Shown here piece by piece: positions 9,460-18,592 of a stretch of 64,000 nucleotides of DNA. Position 1 is the stretch's first letter. Each line of letters opens with the position of its first letter. The stretch is from assembly GCA_026671195.1 (NCBI GenBank), contig JAPOHD010000027.1, positions 186,001 to 250,000 on the forward strand. Reading direction: 5' to 3'. The translations under genes and the position numbers were made by a program. This DNA is from Draconibacterium aestuarii. Lineage in GTDB: Bacteria; Bacteroidota; Bacteroidia; Bacteroidales; Prolixibacteraceae. The notes below the pieces were generated by a model. The model was not told the DNA's origin, did no database searches, and was given only the letters and a program-made list of their open reading frames with translations.

Positions 9460-12039
9460 ATGGAAAAAGGAAAAGTGAGATTTATACAGAATCCGGTTAT
9501 TGAGGAACCGGTGTGGAAGAGGATAATTGTTGATTCGAATTTACCAAAAACTCTGGAGCCCCTGCGCATCTTGTCAAGAAACCTGTGGTGGGTTTGGAAT
9601 ACAGAAGCGCGTGAATTATTTCAATATATTGATGCTGAAATCTGGGAAGAATGTGAACACAATCCGATTGTATTATTGGACCGTGTAAGCTACAATCGTT
9701 ACAGAGAACTGGAAAAAGATGAGCATTTTCTTGGAAAAATGCACTATGCTGCCGAATTGTTTAACAATTACATGGAGGCACGAAAAACTCTGGAAGGACC
9801 GGAGATTGCCTACTTCAGTATGGAATACGGGCTGCACGATAGTCTGAAGATTTTTTCAGGAGGTTTGGGTATTTTGGCGGGCGACTACTTAAAGGAAGCC
9901 AGCGACTCGAAAGTAAATCTGGTAGCTGTTGGTTTGTTATACCGTTATGGATATTTCAAACAAACCCTGAACTTGCACGGCGAGCAGATGGCCAATTACG
10001 ATGCGCAGCAATTCTCAAAGATTCCGGTTCAACCGGCGCTTGATGCAGCCGGAAACTGGGTAAGTGTTGAAGTGGAATATCCGGGAAGAACATTAATTGC
10101 ACGAGTTTGGCAAACCAATGTTGGTTCAGTAAAACTTTATTTACTCGATGCCGATCATCACGATAACAGCGAAGCTGACCGCTTTGTAACGCACCATCTT
10201 TATGGCGGCGACAACGAAAACCGGTTAAAACAGGAAATGCTTCTTGGTTTGGGAGGTATTAAAGCGTTGAATAAACTTGGATATAACTCTGATGTTTATC
10301 ACTGTAACGAAGGTCATGCTGCCTTTATTGGTATTGAGCGAATTGCCGGCCTTATTCAGAATGAAAATTTAACTTTTGCCGAAGCGAAAGAAGCAGTGAG
10401 TGCATCTACCGTTTTTACTACTCACACACCCGTTCCTGCCGGTCACGACTCATTCCACAATGACATGTTCAGACATTACATGAACTTTTTCCCGGCAAAA
10501 CTGGGATTGGTATGGGAAGAATTTGATATGCTTGGAAAAACCCGAAAAGAAGAAGATCATTTTAATATGAGTTACCTGGCCAGCAACTTGTCACACGGAA
10601 TTAACGGTGTAAGTATGTTGCACGGCGATGTGAGTAAGGCGGTATTAAAAGATCTGTATAAAGGGTATATGGAAGAAGAACTGGAAATAGGTTATGTAAC
10701 CAATGGAGTTCATTATCCTACCTGGGCAGCTCAGGAATGGAAAGACATTCATAAAAAATATTTTGGCGAAGAGTTTCCATCAACGCAGTTAAACTTTGAT
10801 GTTTGGAAAAACATTTATAATGTGCCTGACGCAGAAATCTGGGAGCTTCGTAAAAAGCTTCGTCAGAAAATGATTAATTATATCAAACAACGTTTTTCCG
10901 ATAACTGGATTAAACGTTCGGAGAATCCAAAGCTAATTACCGAGGTTATGGGGAAATTAAACCCGAATACTTTAACAATTGGTTTTGCACGCAGGTTTGC
11001 TACCTATAAACGTGCACATCTTTTGTTTCGCAACCTCGATAATCTATCCAAAATTGTAAATAATCCTGATCGTCCGGTGCAGTTCATTTTTGCGGGAAAG
11101 GCACACCCGGCAGATAAAGCAGGGCAGGATTTGATTAAGCACATTGTTGAGGTTTCAAAAATGCCGGAATTCAGAGGAAAAATCCTTTTTGTTCAGAATT
11201 ACGATATGAATCTGGCCAAAATGTTACTTCAAGGTGTCGATATCTGGATGAATACACCAACCCGTCCGTTGGAAGCTTCGGGTACCAGTGGCGAAAAAGG
11301 AGTTATGAACGGAACGCTTCACTTTTCGGTTCTTGACGGTTGGTGGGTTGAAGGTTATCAGAAAAATGCCGGTTGGGCTTTACCGGCAGAGCGTACCTAC
11401 GATGTGCAGGATTTCCAGGATGAACTGGATGCTGAAACCATATATGATATTCTTGAGCAGGAAGTAGTTCCGGCATATTACGAACGCAATTCGCAGGATA
11501 TTCCTGAAAAATGGGTGGGATTTGTAAAAAATACGATCGCCAATGTGGCACCTCATTTTACTACCGGACGCATGATTAAAGACTACCAGGACAGGTACTA
11601 TAATCCGCAGTTCGATCGTTCAAAAAAAGTAAAAGCAGACAGTTTTAAACTGGCAAAAGAATTGGCCGAATGGAAAGCAAAAGTTGCTTCGAAATGGGAT
11701 GCCATCGAAGTGAAGAAGATCGAAATTATTGATGGAATTACCCATAAAATGGTAATGGGCGACAAATATCCTGTACGTGTATGTGTTGATCTGAACGGAT
11801 TAACACACAACGAAGTTGGTTTGGAAGTGGTAATTACCGAAACCGAAGACGGAGGTAATGAGAACATTGTTGCTACTCTGGAATTTGAAGGCGAAAAGTG
11901 TGAAGGAAATGTGTGCTGTTACAAGAGTATAGTTGCACCAGATCACCCGGGATCGTTTAGTTACAGTTTCCGCTTATTCCCAAAACATGAAGCACTGCCT
12001 CACCGACAGGATTTCAAATACGTAAAGTGGATTAGTTAA
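9460..12039 (+). CDS. glgP: Alpha-glucan phosphorylase, GT35
   Basis: 859 residues. Releases glucose-1-phosphate from alpha-1,4-glucan ends, using PLP. An N-terminal DUF3417-type region (LRILSRNLWWVWN) marks the short archaeal/bacterial alpha-glucan phosphorylase branch (TIGR02094 group). YFSMEYGLHDSLKIFSGGLG and CNEGHAAFIGIERI are conserved blocks. EASGTSGEK carries the PLP lysine, K613. The C-terminal ~90 residues form an extra beta-rich region. Last gene of the glucan cluster, followed by a strong terminator at 12059-12087. A TATTTTTG box at 9405-9412 could give it its own promoter. Confidence 0.93.
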   Translation: MEKGKVRFIQNPVIEEPVWKRIIVDSNLPKTLEPLRILSRNLWWVWNTEARELFQYIDAEIWEECEHNPIVLLDRVSYNRYRELEKDEHFLGKMHYAAELFNNYMEARKTLEGPEIAYFSMEYGLHDSLKIFSGGLGILAGDYLKEASDSKVNLVAVGLLYRYGYFKQTLNLHGEQMANYDAQQFSKIPVQPALDAAGNWVSVEVEYPGRTLIARVWQTNVGSVKLYLLDADHHDNSEADRFVTHHLYGGDNENRLKQEMLLGLGGIKALNKLGYNSDVYHCNEGHAAFIGIERIAGLIQNENLTFAEAKEAVSASTVFTTHTPVPAGHDSFHNDMFRHYMNFFPAKLGLVWEEFDMLGKTRKEEDHFNMSYLASNLSHGINGVSMLHGDVSKAVLKDLYKGYMEEELEIGYVTNGVHYPTWAAQEWKDIHKKYFGEEFPSTQLNFDVWKNIYNVPDAEIWELRKKLRQKMINYIKQRFSDNWIKRSENPKLITEVMGKLNPNTLTIGFARRFATYKRAHLLFRNLDNLSKIVNNPDRPVQFIFAGKAHPADKAGQDLIKHIVEVSKMPEFRGKILFVQNYDMNLAKMLLQGVDIWMNTPTRPLEASGTSGEKGVMNGTLHFSVLDGWWVEGYQKNAGWALPAERTYDVQDFQDELDAETIYDILEQEVVPAYYERNSQDIPEKWVGFVKNTIANVAPHFTTGRMIKDYQDRYYNPQFDRSKKVKADSFKLAKELAEWKAKVASKWDAIEVKKIEIIDGITHKMVMGDKYPVRVCVDLNGLTHNEVGLEVVITETEDGGNENIVATLEFEGEKCEGNVCCYKSIVAPDHPGSFSYSFRLFPKHEALPHRQDFKYVKWIS

Positions 12040-12058
12040 AACTATTTTTGATAAGTAT

Positions 12059-12087
12059 AAAAAAGGTGCTCCAAAGGCACCTTTTTT
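12059..12087 (+). terminator. Intrinsic terminator after the glucan cluster
   Basis: An 11-bp perfect stem (AAAAAAGGTGC / GCACCTTTTTT) with a 7-nt loop and a run of T, starting 20 nt after the phosphorylase stop. Confidence 0.9.
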
Positions 12088-12091
12088 ATTT

Positions 12092-12121
12092 TTGCGATTT
12101 TTATTTCAAACTTTACTTTTG
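12092..12121 (+). promoter_or_regulatory. Bacteroidota-type promoter for the XRE-cupin gene
   Basis: TTG at 12092-12094, a 19-nt spacer, and TACTTTTG at 12114-12121. This is a full match to the -33/-7 consensus (TTG / TAnnTTTG) with ideal spacing. It starts right after the terminator and ends 28 nt before the ATG at 12150. Confidence 0.75.
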
Positions 12122-12149
12122 TAGAACTTAATTTTTAAACCAAAAAGCA

Positions 12150-12722
12150 ATGGGCCGTAAAAGGATTGGCAAAAAGATAAAAGAGTTTCGTGAGTTTAGA
12201 AAAATATCGCGTGAGGATTTGGCTGTTCAGGCAAATCTCGATGTTTTACAAATTGAGCAAATTGAGGAAAAGGAAATTGTCCCTTCGCTGGGGCATCTCA
12301 TAAAAATCTCGCGTGCTTTTGGTGTTCGTATTGGTACTTTTCTTGATGATCAGGAGCAAATTGGTCCAGCTGTTGTGAAAGCCGGAGAAGCACAGGCGGG
12401 ATTAAGTTTCTCGACCAAAAACGAGAGTAGTCGGGAACATTTAAACTTCTTCTCGCTGGCACAGGCAAAAGCAGGTCGACACATGGAGCCTTTTATCGTT
12501 GAAATAGAACCGGCAGCCGCGTCTGATTATAAACTTTCGTCGCACGAAGGCGAGGAGTTCATTTTTGTTTTGGAGGGGAAAGTTGAGATTAACTACGGAA
12601 AAGAAGTTTATCAGCTCGATAAGGGCGATACTATTTATCTCGATTCTGTGGTGGCACACAATGTACATGCTGCAGCCAATCAGTCGGCAAAAATTCTGGC
12701 AGTGGTATATACTCCGGTTTAA
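12150..12722 (+). CDS. XRE-family regulator with C-terminal cupin domain
   Basis: 190 residues. A helix-turn-helix of the Cro/CI type occupies about 1-65 (KIKEFREFRKISREDLA...). A cupin-2 beta barrel occupies about 110-188 (HEGEEFIFVLEGKVEINYG, DTIYLDSVVAHNVHA), with histidines and glutamates that could bind a metal or ligand. The usual role is a ligand-sensing transcription factor. It sits 21 bp before the ATG of the acyl-CoA ligase gene and is probably co-transcribed from the promoter at 12092. An effect on acyl-CoA or fatty-acid metabolism is therefore likely, though the ligand is unknown. Confidence 0.88.
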   Translation: MGRKRIGKKIKEFREFRKISREDLAVQANLDVLQIEQIEEKEIVPSLGHLIKISRAFGVRIGTFLDDQEQIGPAVVKAGEAQAGLSFSTKNESSREHLNFFSLAQAKAGRHMEPFIVEIEPAAASDYKLSSHEGEEFIFVLEGKVEINYGKEVYQLDKGDTIYLDSVVAHNVHAAANQSAKILAVVYTPV

Positions 12723-12743
12723 TTTCAATTGAAAAAAAGACAA

Positions 12744-14396
12744 ATGCAGTTACTCGATTATACATTAGGGCAAATGCTCGAAAAGTGGGCCTACGAAACG
12801 CCTGATAAAGAATTTATTGTTTATCCCGATCGCGATTTACGTTTTACTTATGCACAGTTTAACGAGCGTGTTGATCAATTGGCCAAGGGATTGCTTTTTA
12901 TTGGAATTAAGCCGGGCGACAAGGTTGGTATATGGGCCAAAAATGTTCCTGACTGGATGACACTGATGTTTGCCACTGCAAAAGTAGGTGCAGTTCTGGT
13001 TACTATTAACACCAATTACAAACTGGCAGAACTTGATTACCTGCTCAAAAATGCCGATATAAATACTTTGTTTTTAATTGATGGCTATCGCGACAGCGAT
13101 TATGTAAAAATGATTTTTGAGCTGGTTCCTGAATTAAAAACCCAGGCGAGAGGCGACCTCAAAAGCGATAAATTTCCTGAGTTAAGGAATGTTGGTTTTA
13201 TCGGGCAGCAAAAACACCGGGGGATGTACAACACTGCAGAGTTAATTCTGCTGGGCAGCCACGTTGATGATCTGGAACTGGAAAGTGTAAAAGAAACCTT
13301 AAACTGCCACGATGTAATTAATATGCAATATACGTCGGGAACTACCGGTTTCCCAAAAGGAGTAATGCTTTCGCATCATAATATTCTGAACAATGGATTT
13401 GCCACCGGCGAGTGTATGAAATATACCGAAGATGATCGTTTGCTGGTTTGTGTTCCGCTGTTTCATTGTTTTGGTTGTGTTTTGGCTGTGTGTGCAATTA
13501 TTACGCACGGAGCAACCATGGTTTTCACTGAAGACTTTGACCCGCTTATGGTGCTTGCCTCCGTTCAGAAAGAAAAATGTACGGCTTTGTATGGTGTGCC
13601 AACTATGTTTATTGCCGAGTTAAATCACCCCATGTTCGATATGTTCGATCTGAGTTCCTTGCGAACCGGGATAATGGCAGGTGCACTTTGCCCCATCGAA
13701 ACCATGACCCAGGTGATGGGAAAAATGAACATGAAGGACATTATCATTGTATATGGCCTTACAGAATCGTCGCCGGGAATGACAGCTACCCGAACGCATA
13801 ATTCGGCAGAAGTGCGGTCTACAACCGTCGGTTTCGAATTTCCGAATGTGGAAGTGAAAATCGTAAATCCGGAAACCGGTGAAGATTGCCCGCAAGGAGA
13901 ACAGGGTGAAATTTGCTGTCGTGGTTACAACGTAATGAAAGGGTATTATAATAATCCGGAAGCCACTGCCAAAGCCATTGATGAGAAAGGATGGCTCCAC
14001 TCAGGCGATTTGGCAGTAAAAACCAAGGACGGTTTTTATCAGATAACGGGTCGGATAAAAGATATGATAATAAGGGGTGGTGAGAATATTTATCCGCGCG
14101 AGATTGAAAACTATCTCTATAGTTTGCCTCAAATTGAGGCCGTTGAAGTGGCTGGTGTTCCGAGTAAAAAATATGGTGAAGCTGTTGGTGCTTTTATAAA
14201 ATTGAAAATGGGTCAAAATCTTCTGGAAGAGGAGGTGGTTGACTTTTGCCGTGGAAATATTGCACGTTTTAAAATTCCAAAATATATCTTTTTTGTCGAT
14301 GAATTTCCGATGACCGCAAGTGGTAAAATACAGAAATATAAACTTAGTCAAATGTCGGTTGAACTATGTAAGCAAAAGGGAATTGAGATTGTGTAG
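12744..14396 (+). CDS. AMP-binding acyl-CoA synthetase (fatty-acid--CoA ligase type)
   Basis: About 550 residues of the ANL superfamily. The ATP/AMP signature [11 protein letters not shown], the [11 protein letters not shown] block, [10 protein letters not shown], and the C-terminal [11 protein letters not shown] with the adenylation lysine are all present. It activates a carboxylic acid, probably medium or long chain, to an acyl-CoA via acyl-AMP. I chose ATG at 12744. A TTG in the same frame at 12729 would add five residues (MKKRQ) and cannot be excluded. Linked to the upstream XRE-cupin gene. Confidence 0.88.
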   Translation: MQLLDYTLGQMLEKWAYETPDKEFIVYPDRDLRFTYAQFNERVDQLAKGLLFIGIKPGDKVGIWAKNVPDWMTLMFATAKVGAVLVTINTNYKLAELDYLLKNADINTLFLIDGYRDSDYVKMIFELVPELKTQARGDLKSDKFPELRNVGFIGQQKHRGMYNTAELILLGSHVDDLELESVKETLNCHDVINMQYTSGTTGFPKGVMLSHHNILNNGFATGECMKYTEDDRLLVCVPLFHCFGCVLAVCAIITHGATMVFTEDFDPLMVLASVQKEKCTALYGVPTMFIAELNHPMFDMFDLSSLRTGIMAGALCPIETMTQVMGKMNMKDIIIVYGLTESSPGMTATRTHNSAEVRSTTVGFEFPNVEVKIVNPETGEDCPQGEQGEICCRGYNVMKGYYNNPEATAKAIDEKGWLHSGDLAVKTKDGFYQITGRIKDMIIRGGENIYPREIENYLYSLPQIEAVEVAGVPSKKYGEAVGAFIKLKMGQNLLEEEVVDFCRGNIARFKIPKYIFFVDEFPMTASGKIQKYKLSQMSVELCKQKGIEIV

Positions 14397-14917
14397 GACT
14401 TAAATTCAATATCGATCATTATTTTCTATATGATTGGGGTTTTATATTGAAATTACTGAATGTAGGACCACACATTTTTATTCGCTTTCACTTCGGAGCA
14501 GAAACTGATATATTACTAACAATTTGGCAATGCAAGCAGGGCTGTATTAAATGATTAGAGATGTAATAGATATTTAAATTCCAGAATGCAGTTACCTGTT
14601 TTTTTACTGGTTTGGGAAAGCTGATTATTATCATGGGAGGCAATTCAAAAAAGCACCACTTTCGCAGCCGTTCAGAGAAATAGTATTTATATATGCCTTT
14701 GTAAAGGGTAAGTATATTAGACAGCACAGCATTTTTTCAAGCCATTTGTGAGTTCGCAGGTGGCTTTTGTTTTATGTGGAGTGCCCATTAACTTACAAAT
14801 TTGAATTATCTTTAACGCCGACTTTTAAACCGGCGTGGGCAGAATCAACTCGGTTTCCTGTTTACAATAAAAAAAATTAAGAACCCGTGTTTAATGACGG
14901 GCAACTAATAACGATAA
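14397..14917 (+). other. Gene-poor intergenic region with structured leader before pyrH
   Basis: 520 bp with no convincing ORF on either strand. It holds a terminator-like hairpin at 14739-14775. It also holds two short perfect stems nearer pyrH: CGCCG/CGGCG at 14816-14835 and CCCGT/ACGGG at 14884-14901. A TATCTTTA box at 14807-14814 resembles a -7 element. The stretch 14400-14738 could hold a small RNA ending at the hairpin, but nothing there is recognisable. Confidence 0.45.
14739..14775 (+). terminator. Terminator-like hairpin upstream of pyrH
   Basis: The stem begins AAGCCA and ends TGGCTT; with G-T pairs it extends inward to about 12 bp around an AGTT loop. It is followed by a T-rich run (TTTTGTTTT). 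It lies 340 nt after the acyl-CoA ligase stop, far for that gene alone. Confidence 0.55.
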
Positions 14918-15631
14918 ATGATGGCAAAATACAAACGTATTCTTTTAAAATTAAGTGGCGAATCGTTAATGGGCGATCAACAGTATGGAATTGACCAAAA
15001 CCGTTTAGGCGATTATGCCGAACAAATTGCAGAAATTGTAAAGGGGGGAGTTCAGGTAGGAATTGTAATTGGCGGAGGAAATATATTCAGGGGTTTAAGT
15101 GGCGCTGCAAACGGATTTGACCGAGTAAAAGGCGACCAAATGGGAATGCTTGCCACTGTAATAAATAGCCTGGCCCTAAATTCGGCGTTGGTAAATGCCG
15201 GTGTAAAATCGAAAGTGCTTACGGCCATTCGTATGGAACCTGTTGGTGAGTATTATTCAAAAGAAAAAGCGGTTGAGGCACTTTCAAATGGGGAAGTGGT
15301 TATTATTTCGGGCGGAACCGGAAATCCTTATTTTACAACAGATACAGCCAGTGCTTTGCGTGGAATTGAAATTGAAGCCGAGGTTATGTTAAAAGGTACT
15401 CGTGTTGACGGCATTTATACTGCCGATCCGGAAAAAGATGCAAATGCAACCAAATTCGACACAATTAGCTTCGACGAAATTTATAACAGAAATCTTCGAA
15501 TTATGGATTTGACGGCAACCACATTATGTAAGGAAAATAATTTGCCTATCTATGTTTTTGACATGGATCAAAAAGGTAATTTACAGAAAGTTATGAGTGG
15601 AGAAGATATTGGTACGCTAGTGCATAATTGA
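14918..15631 (+). CDS. pyrH: UMP kinase
   Basis: 237 residues, the full length of bacterial hexameric UMP kinases. It phosphorylates UMP to UDP with ATP. YKRILLKLSGESLMG, GIVIGGGNIFRG and the GTGNPYFTTDTASALR block are family hallmarks. Two adjacent ATGs (14918 and 14921) are possible; the difference is one residue. It is followed at 107 bp by frr, the common pyrH-frr order. Confidence 0.96.
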   Translation: MMAKYKRILLKLSGESLMGDQQYGIDQNRLGDYAEQIAEIVKGGVQVGIVIGGGNIFRGLSGAANGFDRVKGDQMGMLATVINSLALNSALVNAGVKSKVLTAIRMEPVGEYYSKEKAVEALSNGEVVIISGGTGNPYFTTDTASALRGIEIEAEVMLKGTRVDGIYTADPEKDANATKFDTISFDEIYNRNLRIMDLTATTLCKENNLPIYVFDMDQKGNLQKVMSGEDIGTLVHN

Positions 15632-15673
15632 TCTTTTTTTATATGAATTTGGAATAAATTAACCAAAAAAGTT

Positions 15674-15701
15674 TTGAGTAAATATATTTTTTCTATATTT
15701 G
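15674..15701 (+). promoter_or_regulatory. Promoter for frr
   Basis: TTG at 15674-15676, a 17-nt spacer and TATATTTG at 15694-15701, a good match to the Bacteroidota consensus with a slightly short spacer. It lies 37 nt before the frr ATG. Confidence 0.6.
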
Positions 15702-15738
15702 CTAACAGTCCAAAAAAAGGAAATACAGGCTTATCCTA

Positions 15739-16302
15739 ATGCAAGAAGAAGTTGAATTTGTTTTAGACATTTGTAAAGAGAAAATGGGTGCAGCAGTTGA
15801 GCACCTTGAAAAAGAGTTGATGCACATTAGGGCAGGGAAGGCATCTCCTACCATGTTGGATGGCGTTCTGGTAGAATATTATGGAAGTATGACTCCGTTA
15901 GCTCAGGTATCGAATGTTAGTACACCTGATGCAAGAACCATTGCCGTACAGCCCTGGGAAAAGAGTTTAATCACGGTTATTGAAAAGGCAATATTAAATG
16001 CCGATTTAGGATTAAATCCTGATAATAATGGCGAAGTGATTCGAATCAATGTCCCTATTTTGACGGAAGAAAGAAGGCGTGGCTTGGTAAAACAAGCTCA
16101 TCAGGCGGGAGAACACGCAAAAATTAGTATCAGAGGGGCACGAAAAGATGCAAATGTTAATCTGAAAAAGTTAGAAAAAGATGGACTTTCTGAAGATCTT
16201 GAAAAAGATGGAGAGGCCGAGGTACAAAGATTAACGGATGATTTTACGAAGAAAGTAGACTCTTTAGTTGATGCTAAAGAAAAAGATATTATGACTATTT
16301 AA
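15739..16302 (+). CDS. frr: Ribosome recycling factor
   Basis: 187 residues, standard length. It splits post-termination ribosomes together with EF-G. LMHIRAGKASPTMLDGV, VQPWEKSLI and LTEERRRGLVK are diagnostic. Placed after pyrH with its own promoter, and followed by a very strong terminator. Confidence 0.96.
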   Translation: MQEEVEFVLDICKEKMGAAVEHLEKELMHIRAGKASPTMLDGVLVEYYGSMTPLAQVSNVSTPDARTIAVQPWEKSLITVIEKAILNADLGLNPDNNGEVIRINVPILTEERRRGLVKQAHQAGEHAKISIRGARKDANVNLKKLEKDGLSEDLEKDGEAEVQRLTDDFTKKVDSLVDAKEKDIMTI

Positions 16303-16355
16303 TTGTTTCTAGTTTTCTGTTTTCTGAACATTGTTTAATTGTTTTCATGGCTTTG

Positions 16356-16385
16356 AGGCAGCTTGTAGAAGCTGCCTTTTTTTTT
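16356..16385 (+). terminator. Intrinsic terminator after frr
   Basis: A 9-bp perfect stem (AGGCAGCTT / AAGCTGCCT), GTAG loop, then a run of nine T. It lies between convergent genes (frr and the DUF3267 gene). Confidence 0.92.
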
Positions 16386-16397
16386 ACCTCTTTTTAA

Positions 16398-17030
16398 CTA
16401 TTTCCTTCTGAAATAATAACTTTTCTTTTCGATTTTTACATCGTAGGTAAAAATCTGCGAATTTCCATATTTATAAAACAAGGATAATAATCCAATATCA
16501 CCGGCACAAAACAAACTGTGGGCACACATTACCAAAACCATAAAATAAACCATGGGGTGATGAATAAACAGAATAATCACAATGATGGTAACGAATTTGA
16601 TAACAACGAAAGGTGTTAATGCTATAAATGCAAATTGTTTTCGATTAAGTACGTGCTGGTTGGCTTCGGCGTAAAAAATGAACTTTTTCAGATATGCTCC
16701 GTAATTTACCTTTTTTGCTCCGGTAAGTTTTATTGCAATTCCATGTAAAAGTTCGTGAATAATAATTAAGAAGCTAATACAGAAAATTAGGGCTGCCAGA
16801 GTGTAATACAGTGGCAGTAAATAAGCATTTACCGCTTGAGTAATTGCCCATATTAAAACCATCAAACCGAAAGCAAGCATTATTACTTGGTAAATCATAA
16901 ATGATTTAACAATCCAGCCACCCTGTGTAAGTTGTTCGAGTACAAATTCTTTAATCTGTTTATGATCGAGTTCGGCAATTAACTCATATCGTTCTTTATT
17001 TTGTAATTCTGTTATCGTAGGATTTGCCAT
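16398..17030 (-). CDS. DUF3267 putative membrane zinc metallopeptidase
   Basis: 210 residues with four or more hydrophobic segments. HELLHG in the second membrane segment is an HExxH zinc motif, and CAGDIGLL near the C-terminus could supply a third ligand, as in the DUF3267/zincin family. The substrate is unknown. Its start lies 3 bp from the stop of the flippase gene, so the two form a minus-strand operon. A link to cell-surface polysaccharide export is only suggested by that neighbour. Confidence 0.75.
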   Translation of the reverse strand: MANPTITELQNKERYELIAELDHKQIKEFVLEQLTQGGWIVKSFMIYQVIMLAFGLMVLIWAITQAVNAYLLPLYYTLAALIFCISFLIIIHELLHGIAIKLTGAKKVNYGAYLKKFIFYAEANQHVLNRKQFAFIALTPFVVIKFVTIIVIILFIHHPMVYFMVLVMCAHSLFCAGDIGLLSLFYKYGNSQIFTYDVKIEKKSYYFRRK

Positions 17031-17032
17031 TT

Positions 17033-18469
17033 TTATTCGCTGCGAACAATTTTGTATAGATCTTTCAAATTAAATAGTTTTAAAATCACCGCAAAAATCA
17101 CCGAGCTGACAATCATAGCCAGGTAACCATAAAACCACTGATCGATTTGTTTCGAGAGTGTGCCCAATACAGCAACAATTCCTACAAAGAGTACCAGTTG
17201 AATAATGTATTTTATTTCAGGTTTTAATTTAAAAATATACAGTGCCAGAATGAGTTGCGTTGCTCCGGTAAAAAGTTGAGTCGACAGGCTTGCCCATGCT
17301 GAACCAAAAGCCTGGAAACGTGGTATCAGCAAGAGGTTTAGTGCTATATTTAGTGCCATCCCGGTAGCAGCCATAATGTTAAGTTGTTTCATACTGCCAT
17401 TGGCTGTAAGCAAAGTTCCAAAAATATACGAAGTAGCAATTCCGATAAATCCTGTCATTAAAATCCCAAGAATTTCCGCTGAATTTTCTGAATTAGAGGT
17501 GTACAAAAGAGCCATAATCGGAGCACTGTAGTACAAACACGAAATGGAAAGAATTATTGCCGGAACAATTAGCAGGGTATATGAGAGTTTTACAATTTGC
17601 CCAACATGTTCTTTTTCTTTAATCATCTTTGAGAAAATAGGTAGCAGTAACCCGGCAAACAAAACACCGAACATTGAAACGGCATCTAATAAACGAAAAG
17701 CCTGGGCATAAATTCCAGCCTGTTCTTTCCCATCGGGAAGAAGGCGTTCAAGCATAACCGAATCGATACGATTATAGAACGACATTAAAAGAATCAGAAG
17801 TGCATAGGGATACGATTTTCGAAGAAAAACCATGAAAAAACTGAGATCGAAACGTACTTTAATTTTTCCTGATTTTTTTAATACGATTGTAAAGGTGATT
17901 AGCATGGTAAGTGCATAGGCAATTGTTTGTGCATAAACAAACAAGTTAATGGTAAATTCGATTTTAAGCAGATTGGTAAACAGAAGTATGCTGCAAATTA
18001 TTATCATAAAACTTCGATCCAACACAGAAATTAAACTATCGGTACGAAATAAATGAAGTGCACTGATATTTGAGCGGAGATAGAGTGTAAAGGAAATCAG
18101 AAACTGGTTAAGAATTAAAAAGAACAGCAAATGAAATTGTATCTGGTTATAACCAATAATTGCTGCTATGGTAAGACTGAATATTGTGTAAATAATGGCA
18201 AGCAAAAACTTCAATCCTACAATATTTGCCAGGTGTTTGGGCAGTAGAAAGTTATGTTGCGCAATGTTCTTGTTATTAAAATTGGTAATTCCTATATCCA
18301 GGAGGATATTCAAAATCATGGAAAAATTGAAAAGCGCAAAATACATTCCGTAACTTCCATCCCCAACTGTATTTTGAACGGTACGATCGATGCCAAAAAT
18401 CCAAAATGGTTTGATCAAAAGATTGAGGGCAAGCAGTAATATGAGATTGGTTACGAATTTACGTTTCAA
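17033..18469 (-). CDS. Polysaccharide flippase / oligosaccharide export protein (MOP superfamily)
   Basis: 478 residues with about 12-14 membrane segments and almost no extramembrane domain, as in Wzx-type flippases. Recognisable points are the N-terminal ALNLLIKPFWIFGIDR and YGMYFALFNFSMIL, and the second-half FGVLFAGLLLPIFSKMI. It would flip lipid-linked glycans across the inner membrane. It is divergent from the GT4 gene at 18593, which may act on the same glycan. A hypothetical -7-like box (TACATTTA on the minus strand) lies in the 123-bp divergent region. Confidence 0.82.
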   Translation of the reverse strand: MKRKFVTNLILLLALNLLIKPFWIFGIDRTVQNTVGDGSYGMYFALFNFSMILNILLDIGITNFNNKNIAQHNFLLPKHLANIVGLKFLLAIIYTIFSLTIAAIIGYNQIQFHLLFFLILNQFLISFTLYLRSNISALHLFRTDSLISVLDRSFMIIICSILLFTNLLKIEFTINLFVYAQTIAYALTMLITFTIVLKKSGKIKVRFDLSFFMVFLRKSYPYALLILLMSFYNRIDSVMLERLLPDGKEQAGIYAQAFRLLDAVSMFGVLFAGLLLPIFSKMIKEKEHVGQIVKLSYTLLIVPAIILSISCLYYSAPIMALLYTSNSENSAEILGILMTGFIGIATSYIFGTLLTANGSMKQLNIMAATGMALNIALNLLLIPRFQAFGSAWASLSTQLFTGATQLILALYIFKLKPEIKYIIQLVLFVGIVAVLGTLSKQIDQWFYGYLAMIVSSVIFAVILKLFNLKDLYKIVRSE

Positions 18470-18592
18470 AACGCTTATTTTGATGTTTCTCTGTTAGATT
18501 TTGAATGGATAAATGTACTAAATATTGAACAGATTGAACCGATAATAATCAACAGTTTCTTTGTACATTTACGCAAATTTGAACTAATACAC

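Noticed and set aside
13620-14351. Two ORFs of 116-126 codons antisense to the acyl-CoA ligase gene
   Set aside because: Shadows of a gene with full ANL motifs; His/Phe-rich products without family features.
14488-14727. 79-codon minus-strand ORF in the pyrH upstream region
   Set aside because: GTG start, low-complexity Tyr/Ile/Phe-rich product with no domain, no neighbour logic and no promoter; looks like chance in AT-rich DNA.
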